Source: Phoronis australis
Taxonomy: Eukaryota; Phoronida; Phoronidae
Assembly (NCBI GenBank): GCA_002633005.1
Contig: NMRA01000142.1
Coordinates: forward strand, 602,860-666,859
Direction: 5' to 3'
DNA: 64,000 nt
Below, piece after piece: positions 57,236 to 64,000 of the stretch (positions are counted from its first letter, which is position 1; the number at the start of each line of letters is the position of its first letter). The translations under genes and the position numbers were made by a program. The notes under the pieces were generated by a model. The model was not told the origin of the DNA. It was given only the letters and a program-made list of their open reading frames with translations, and did not search any database.

Positions 57236-58470
57236 CACTGGTTCGTGTCTGCATCTTACTATCTGACAGTTTTTTGTTGGCCAGCACGAAATTGTTAAGT
57301 TTTCTTTAAGGCTCTTTTGTGAGCAAACAGAAATATTGTCTCTAGTGAGGTTTCTTCAATTTACAGCAAAAAATGACAGAATAATGCAATTTTACTCCAT
57401 CAAAGTATTCTACAGAAACAAAATCAATTTTTCTTCAATATTAGCATCGTATAATGTACAGCTGTGGTAAGCTTTTGAAAAGACTATTTCTTCAATTTTG
57501 TTCGAAATTGATGGGACCGCACCCTTTGTTATAAATCTGGAATGCTAAAAGACTGTAGTTCTTGAACTTCTATTTTTCTTCTTGTCCTATTGTTCCTAAG
57601 TCCACTTGCTATGTGCCAGGTTAAACTATTTCATGGGTTGAAACGATATGTTACACATACAATGATTTTGTTTCTGGATATAAGTGATTGTCCAGAAACA
57701 CGCTGATGTAATGTCTGTTCACGTGTTCCCGTAACCAGATCCTAATACCAACAGTCTTCCTTTGCACATAGTGGTTTGAACGCGATTGTGGTATTGCGCA
57801 GTTGACTGTGTAAAGCATCCAGCAGTTGGATGTCTTCACCGGAATATTAACCCATGTGACTGATAGTGCCCAATGGTGGTGCCTATCAGAACGAAGCAAA
57901 GTGCGACGGTCCCAAATTACGCAGTGGCTGTTGAATCTCGTGGCAGTTACCCACAGCGCTGCCACATCCTTCAAGCAATTCTGTTGCCTCATTTTCGCGC
58001 TGTGGGAGTTGCTCATGTTATTAGTTAGTGTCTTGCTTTTTTTCAAGTTTTTGTCTTACATTAATTGTATTTGATCTAATACTAGCAAAATTTTGCTGCT
58101 GTGCTGTGGGTTGCAACTCTGATGGCAAAAAAGCTTGAAAAGTGTGCAGTATTTTATGTTACTGGAATCTGTCAGACATCTAAAACAATGCCAGTGTAAG
58201 AGTGCGTTTTCCTTTATCCAGGGAAATCTAGATCTCTATTCAGTATCTGAAGTGATATCGATAACACCAGATTCTAGTCGATGGATATTTATTGGAACTT
58301 CGTACACAGGAATATACGAATACGCTGCACAATAATACAATACTACAACATCCCCCCAGGGTAGCAAAAGAATAAAAGAAATGGTCATAACTTGAACTGT
58401 CAAGTAGTAGTTACTGATTAGATAAGCATATTATTTGTGTATATTATTAAGCATCCTAATATTCAATTAA
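57236..58470. other. downstream of PANK4; possible LTR-like end
   Basis: No canonical AATAAA was found soon after the stop. On the - strand, ctggggggatgttgtagtat near 58350 looks like a polypurine tract next to a TGT LTR start, with AATAAA about 80 bases inside. The other LTR edge could not be set. A 131-codon - strand ORF (57651-58046) is unassigned. Confidence 0.3.
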
Positions 58471-58479
58471 GTCCTTGCG

Positions 58480-59890
58480 CTTGACCCATACGTCGGAGGA
58501 GTGGTGGAAGACGTGGTAATCTAGGGTTATCTTGGTGACATTGTCGATGGGGCATATGTAGTTGAAGGACACATGACTGTCACGATGTGACTTTAATGAG
58601 ACAGTTTAGTAGAAAATAACAACTTTAAAAGAAACAATGTTTAATGAAGTTTCAACATTAAACGAACATTTTACACACAAACACTAATAAGTTTCATAAC
58701 TGGGTCGACCACTCTCGTGTGGCACCCAAACTAACATCACTGAGTAAGAGTCCAACTTATCATTTCACACAGTTCGTGCTCAATCACTTGTGGTCAATGC
58801 CTTTCTTTCAGCAGCCAACTTTGAACACCATCATCTTGCGGTCCCCACTTTGTCCGTTGAATGTCACAAGTCTTTACTGTCAACACAAACGTTCCACTTT
58901 CTCTGAACAGCTTTTAGATAGTACGTCTACACCGTGTTACGGCTGGCTCTTGATTGCCACACCCAGGTCAAACATTTGAATGCACCCAGCCAACACAACA
59001 GTGCATTTACATATAAATGTCCTGGCAACAATCGCTGAACACTTATGCCAGCGACGCAACAGACTATGTTCACAGTTGTCCATTCTTTGCAATGGCCTTG
59101 GTGGGTGTGGACGTCCAATCAGTCAGTGCGACGGCCACCGTAACACATAGCTGGGAAGTGATGCTTGGTGTTACACCTCTCGCAAACGTGGAGGAAAGCG
59201 AGGCAAGATGTTTGGCGTATTTTCGTCAGTGCCTTTTCCCTGTGTCCTGTCTAGCTACAGTACGTACATATTTTGTTCATGTCAGGATGGTGATTCAGGA
59301 AAATGTTTTCTTGGGGTTCTTGGCGTGCATCCTGGTTTGTACAGTAGGTGCTTTTAACTGCGTTGACATGAGTGGGCTCAGCGAGGCATGTGGCGGAGCA
59401 TTTGCCCGCCTCCTTCTCAACAAATAATAGGACTTCTTCCCAGACATTGTGATCTGTTGGAGTCCTCCAATAAGTCGAGCTGGATGCCTTTGAGGGTTAG
59501 GCCTTGGCTCTCGACATCTGTTATCACCGAGTCTGTGTAGTCAACAGGTAGGTTGCAAGACAGACAGGGCAGAGAGTAGTGGAATACATCACCTTGGCCT
59601 CGCACACGGGCAATGGGCACAGAATGCGCGTACTGGCTCGTCGTGGTCTTGGGTCAGCGTGTGCAACTGGGCTCGGGCTACCATCGGGGCCTCTTTACGC
59701 ACTGCCAATTTTTCATGGAAGGCAGTCTCACCTGTGGAGTTATGTCAGGGGCCAACAGTGTTCAAGGAGTTGGATGGTCTTTGTTTTTCCTGTGGTGCTA
59801 GTGGCCTCCACATACTCATCCCATCACGTCAGGAAATGTTGCCAGTTAGTGGAGTTGGATGGCCGGTTGACGTTGTCGATATTGGCTCTG
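58480..59890 (-). pseudogene. Gypsy/Mag-like retrotransposon gag (decayed)
   Basis: In - strand order: RPSNSTNWQHF with DEYVEAT (about 59870-59790, capsid start); SCNLPVDYTDSVITDVESQG (about 59560-59490); then CTYCS, stop, TGHREKA and CERCNTKHHFPAMC (about 59275-59130), a zinc-knuckle region. Near 58590-58480 comes ITLDYHVFHHSSDVWVKRK, the segment before the protease. The order is that of Mag-type Gypsy gag-pol. Many stops and frameshifts make it inactive. It lies just 3' (on the - strand) of the LTR at 60062-60389. Confidence 0.6.
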
Positions 59891-60061
59891 GCAGTAGCGC
59901 TGGGCTGGGCAATGTGGTTGAGGCTATGTATTCTTAAGAGTTCAACTGGTAGTGACACCTCGTTGTTTCCAGTCTCGTAGCTGCACCAGGGTTAGGGACA
60001 CTGTACAGTAGGCATTGTGGGGATTCCTTGTGTTGGAGACAAACGTGGGGCTACCAAAAAG

Positions 60062-60389
60062 ACTTACATCAACAAGACTTTTTAAGGTTGTGTGGCTTTT
60101 GTAGCTTGAGTATGTCTTTGAATTCAAAACCTTTGAATTCAGTGTCTACACCTTTATTTCAGTGCAATCCAGTATCACCCTTGTTTTAGAATAAGTCCCT
60201 TTAAAGCATGGCGGCATATTTGCTGAACAGTATGATGTACAAAGCATGACTGAGGCTACACAACTACTGACATGCACTGTAAACATAATGTTGGTGGCCA
60301 AGACTAATTAATGTGGTCGCCATGATTAATTACTCTGACAGTCAGTCTAAACAAATACGGGAAGTGGATAATGAGTTCATCATGTTACA
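60062..60389 (-). repeat. putative LTR between pol and gag
   Basis: On the - strand a polypurine tract (aaaaagaggagaa, 60390-60402) precedes TGTAACATGATG, a typical LTR start. AATAAA occurs inside, and a primer-binding-like ttggtagccccacg lies at the other end (60047-60060). The exact 3' border is uncertain. Confidence 0.5.
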
Positions 60390-60426
60390 TTCTCCTCTTT
60401 TTGAAAACAAAATAACATGGTCTTCC

Positions 60427-61045
60427 TAGATGGATAGTTTGACATTAGGTTTAACCAGACCACGGGATCTTGTAACATATGGCCCACCACAGCCACTATT
60501 AGGCTCCTGTTTATCAAGTGTTTCTGTCTCGTTGCTAGGCAGATTAGTGTCAATGTTTTCGCTAACAGATTCATTAGTTTTCATCAAATGTCGACGATTA
60601 CGATGGTAGTTGACTCCATCAGGTGTGGTTGCAATATACGAACGAGTGTCGACTTACTCTGTGACTTAAGCAGGTGTCCATGTCTTGTCTTGTAAAATGC
60701 GGACAGAATCGCTGATGTTCAGTGGTTTGAGAGGTTTACATGCACGATCAAAATATTGTTTTTTTTTTATTTGGCGATTCTCCATTGAGTCACAGATTGA
60801 TAGTTTCACGATCGATGGCTTGAGTTTATCAAGTGTCGCGGGCAAAACAGGGCGTAAGCGGCGTGACTTTAGCAACTCACTCGGCGACTTTCCGTCGATT
60901 ACTGGTGCACTGGGATATTCTAGTATTGCAATGTAGGGGTCACTGCCACTTGCCATTGCCTTGGTCAGTAGACGTTTCGCAGTTTGAACTGTTCTCTCGG
61001 CAAGACCATTCGATTGCGGGTATCGAGGGCTTGACGTATCATGGC
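60427..61045 (-). pseudogene. Gypsy pol, integrase C-terminal part
   Basis: SHDTSSPRYPQSNGLAERTV contains the integrase PQSNGxxER block with the catalytic Glu. Then come LLTKAMASGSDPYIAILEYP, SPSELLKSRRLRPVLP and, after stops, RSYIATTPDGVNYHRNRRHL near the end of pol. The frame is open from 61103 to 60666 and then broken. The N-terminal integrase, RNase H and RT are missing upstream. It is followed by the polypurine tract and LTR. Confidence 0.75.
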
Positions 61046-61345
61046 TGAAACAGCACCAACAAATTGCAATGTAAGTAATTATTTGTCTGAAGTGCATCAA
61101 CAAGACTTCCTGCTACATTGCTCAACATGTTTTTACTCTATATGAATAAATTATCTTAAATATCTTAATGTACAAATATGAGTCTAATATGCAGAAAAAC
61201 AGCTAAAAGAAAACTTAACCTGCGTATCGATGGAAGCCAACGTCCACATTAACTGCTTCACAGCTAATGGAATGTTTTAAGTGACAGGTTGTCAGTCCAT
61301 TTGGATCCTCGTGAGGCAAGATTTGCTGTAGAGCTATATACATAC
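61046..61345. other. AT-rich spacer, nothing recognised
   Basis: Junction between the truncated retrotransposon and the - strand exons. Confidence 0.4.
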
Positions 61346-61864
61346 CTGCTCTTTTGGCTTTTTTGCCACTTTCTTTTTGGGTTCATTTACAACCTTTTCA
61401 GTGGTCTTTCCTGTACGCATTGTCTTTTTTCTATTTTTCATTTCCGCCATCAGTGTTGTTCTGTCCTCTGCACGGAAAGTGATGCATAAATCATTACTTA
61501 TCAATTAATAATCAAGTGTTTTACTTTACATAAAAGTTTTACTTTACATTAAAATCCAATGCTTCAGATCTAAATTTTGCTCTTATACTTTCGGAACACA
61601 TAGAAGCATCTTTAGAGTGTATATATGTACAACTAACTACATAAAGTCAAACAAGCAATAAAAGTTTTATAGTCTTACCAGATATACTAAGTACCACGGC
61701 TTCATAGCCGTCCATGCCATACGTGGCAATGACTTTGCTGCCAACTTCTATATCTTCCACGCGACAAAATATATCTAAGGGAGCAACATCTGATGGCGAC
61801 AGCTCATCGAATGTCTTCACCTCCAACACACCATCGTCGGTGTACTCAATCAAAAAGTACACAC
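61346..61864 (-). CDS. two internal exons of an unidentified - strand gene
   Basis: Exon 61679-61864 (acceptor ttgattgcccttcag, donor gtaaga) encodes VYFLIEYTDDGVLEVKTFDE, then a small beta-rich module with GSKVIATYGMDGYEAVVLSI. Exon 61346-61467 (acceptor ccgtgcag, donor gtatgt) continues in frame (DRTTLMAEMKNRKK) and becomes Lys-rich, like a nuclear-localisation segment. Splice sites and phase (1) agree. This N-terminal pattern resembles that seen before BEN domains and in some transposon-linked nuclear proteins, but I cannot name it. First and last exons were not found, and a retrotransposon lies directly downstream. Confidence 0.5.
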
Positions 61865-62360
61865 CTGAAGGGCAATCAACAACGTACAGTTAACATAGGT
61901 TTCCCAGTTGCATGACTTTCGTGATCTAATCGTTGTTGCAGCTAGGCTACAGCTGTTTAAAATCCTAACATGCATGCAGTCATCTAGCATTGGGCCTGTC
62001 CTGCAAATGCATCGAGCATGTTATAGCATCAGTGTACCCCTTTTCGACCCCCCCCCTTTCAACCTATTTTTGGGCTTGCATATAAGTTACTGCAAAAGCT
62101 CTTATGATCTTATAAAACATATTTTCCAGGCTTTTGTGTTGTGTAGAAAATCGATCAAGAGGACAAAAAATAAACTTTGATTGAAGATCCACTCACTTGC
62201 CTCGAAACAATGTACTCACAATCAACCCCCCACTACCATTGTCTTCCAAAACACATGCTTCTGTATGTCGCTGCAACTTATTGCTGACAGTCAAATATAG
62301 TGATAATTTTAATTTAATTAACTTCTTGAAGCAAGTATTCGTTAGTAGTCTATGTTGTGC
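61865..62360. other. non-coding stretch, nothing recognised
   Basis: Likely intron or spacer between the - strand exons and the ORF at 62361. Confidence 0.4.
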
Positions 62361-62909
62361 TCATATCCCAGCAGTTTTGTGCCCTTCTAAGTGTCTTTCT
62401 ACTATATGTGATAACTTAAGGTTACCTTTATTTTGAGTGATTCCAATCATGCCTCTGGTTTTGGAGTCCCTGTTTACTGTCTGCTCAGTCAGTTGATCAA
62501 AAGCGACGCGGTAGAAGCTGTAATCCTCATGTTGCTTCACACTAAAGCCAGTGCTAATCAAGGTCTCGTAAATCTGTGGGTGACTAGACTCCAGTTGACT
62601 CCTCTCGATCAAATATGCTGGCAGATACCTGGCATAATTCACCCTGTCATAAGCAAAATACCATGGCAGCATCGAATATAGTGTAGCGAGGTGTACATGG
62701 CACAGCCCTTCTCGGGTTGCTCTGAGGAACTGCAGCGGCAGCCCAACCATGTCCAAGTAAGATGACCAGAAATCATAAGTGGGATGACCCTCTCTCTGTT
62801 TCCCTATGAATCTGTCGTAACTTCCCAGGACGCTAACAGTCTGCTCTTCTTTTAGGCAGTCGACAGACTGGGTAGATGGACCCAATTCATCGAGACATTG
62901 ACCAAACAT
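62361..62909 (-). CDS. transposon-associated protein of unknown function
   Basis: An intact 182-codon frame. The middle reads like a family widespread in cnidarian, amphioxus and fish predictions that travels with mobile elements: FWSSYLDMVGLPLQFLRATR, LATLYSMLPWYFAYDRVNYARYLP and, near the end, FDQLTEQTVNRDSKTRG. The last block matches the recurrent DQTxEQTVNRDxKT motif. Its function is unknown to me. The frame starts and ends cleanly but is shorter than usual for the family, so it may be an exon or a 5'-truncated copy. Confidence 0.55.
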   Translation of the reverse strand: MFGQCLDELGPSTQSVDCLKEEQTVSVLGSYDRFIGKQREGHPTYDFWSSYLDMVGLPLQFLRATREGLCHVHLATLYSMLPWYFAYDRVNYARYLPAYLIERSQLESSHPQIYETLISTGFSVKQHEDYSFYRVAFDQLTEQTVNRDSKTRGMIGITQNKGNLKLSHIVERHLEGHKTAGI

Positions 62910-64000
62910 AGCCTATTTCACTAATTAAGATTCTTCATATTGTTGCCTTGATAACCTGAAGTAAGAAAGCAACAAGTTACAAAACACGACTTCAAAGCAC
63001 AAATTTGCCACAAAATTTAAAGAAATATTAGTCATTTTGTGGCACATAATCAAGCCTTGAAGAGCAGTTGGCTGTCAAACAAAAAAGCCTTTTCAAAAAT
63101 ATTTCAACTTTTTTTAGTCTAGTGTAAGATCATCTGAATGGGAAATTCACAGTAAAATAATTAGAATATTCCTAATATTTTTTGCACAACATCCTGAAAA
63201 TTGAACAAAGTTCCTTTTTTAGCAGCGTTTGTCAAAATGTATCAACGTTAAATCTTCACAAATTACAAAGTAGCCAGTTGAACATTCCTTTTAGTTCAGC
63301 AAAAGTCGCCATGTTGTTGGTGCCGCTGGAAATGAGACTAAGTCCAACGGGAATTCTCAGCACTTTTATCACTCAATAAGTAAGAACTGCAATGCTGAAA
63401 TTTGGTGGAAACTGTTGAATCGCACTGAATAGTAAGTAAAGATATGTCTTACTAATTTTCACCGTAAATTATCGGCGAAAATAATTTATACTAAGTTTTA
63501 AACTCGTAACTGATTCCGCTGTCGTCTAAGATGGCCGAACCGATCCAAACAAGTGAGCCAAATTTCGCCACAAAAATTGCAATAACTTTGCACTGCTTCG
63601 CTCGATTTTGATAATTATTCGATTTTTATTGAGTAGGATGCATTATCTTTCCGATGATAGTAGAAAATTTTTTCAAAACGAAAAAAAAATTTTGGTTCGA
63701 CTGCCCTACTCTGATCCGTTAGGAAAACTTAAAAGCTTCTTTGGGATGACAGTTTCAGTCTTTGCACTCAGTGTTGACCCATTTTTTGAGCTGTCAATAG
63801 CCTTGGACCTTGTAATCTGAGAAAATTCCAGGAGCTTCGAATTTTTAGATGAATCTGAGATATGGATGCAGCAAGAGGCAGACATCTTGCCAGAGTTGCT
63901 GTGCAGAGTCCAACACTCTTTCAATCATTCATCATGGCTTAGACAGTGTCCCAGCTGACACAAAACTGCTGTTTGCCATGCACAAAATAATGTCAAGAAC
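62910..64000. other. non-coding stretch, nothing recognised
   Basis: Two Kozak-like starts were noted (aagATGGCC at 63531 on +, aacATGGCG at 63314 on -), either of which could begin a first exon. No donor or downstream exon supports them. Confidence 0.35.

Noticed and set aside
57651-58046. 131-codon - strand ORF as a host gene
   Set aside because: No domain, no splice context, and it sits near retrotransposon remains.
58090-58352. Second complete LTR
   Set aside because: A polypurine-like tract and TGT start are visible, but the other border and a paired copy are not.
63531-63620. Kozak-like ATG starting a + strand gene
   Set aside because: Good initiation context, but the frame closes soon and no splice partner is visible.

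Overview
The window is animal nuclear DNA, AT-rich and intron-rich. GT-AG spliced genes, metazoan-type transposons, a tRNA-derived SINE and an unusually complete PANK4 orthologue suggest an invertebrate metazoan. A deuterostome or lophotrochozoan seems plausible, but the species cannot be fixed from this sequence. Two signs of a draft assembly are present: a 168-base N gap, and a single N flanked by an exact 252-base duplication.

Layout. 1-5 kb: the terminal exon of an unidentified + strand gene (1866-2024), small inverted-repeat elements and two long near-perfect hairpins. 6-9.6 kb: remains of a Gypsy pol gene, half of a THAP zinc finger and a Tc1 transposase fragment. 10.8-19.7 kb: a decayed integrase gene (KRBA2-like, H2C2 finger plus DDE core) running into a tandem triplication of about 2.6 kb per unit. 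Each unit carries the integrase C-terminal tail, a CXC cysteine cluster, a Ulp1/C48-like half-domain and the start of a second unknown gene. 20-31 kb: a graveyard of Mutator-like, piggyBac, Myb/SANT-like, Tc1, DDE-type, adenain-like protease and LINE remnants. 31-36 kb: mostly non-coding DNA with a fine MITE, a second large CAGGG element and a SINE. 36.2-40.1 kb: a - strand gene for an unrecognised single-pass membrane protein. 41.98-57.24 kb: a complete 16-exon PANK4 gene on the + strand. 57-61 kb: a - strand Gypsy/Mag-like retrotransposon in the order pol-LTR-gag. 61.3-62.9 kb: two spliced exons and a transposon-associated ORF on the - strand.

Functional core. PANK4 is the only gene here with a confident cellular role. 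It joins a pantothenate-kinase fold to a DUF89 phosphatase domain that removes phosphate from 4'-phosphopantetheine-type compounds and so restrains coenzyme A synthesis. The kinase half keeps the Glu and Arg that mammalian PANK4 has lost, so both halves may be active here. The gene also carries a triplicated splice donor. The membrane-protein gene lies head to head with PANK4, and the assembly gap falls between them.

The most informative structural signal is the 12.0-19.3 kb array. Diagnostic variants show the middle unit to be a left/right hybrid of the outer two, the expected product of one unequal crossover in a two-copy array.
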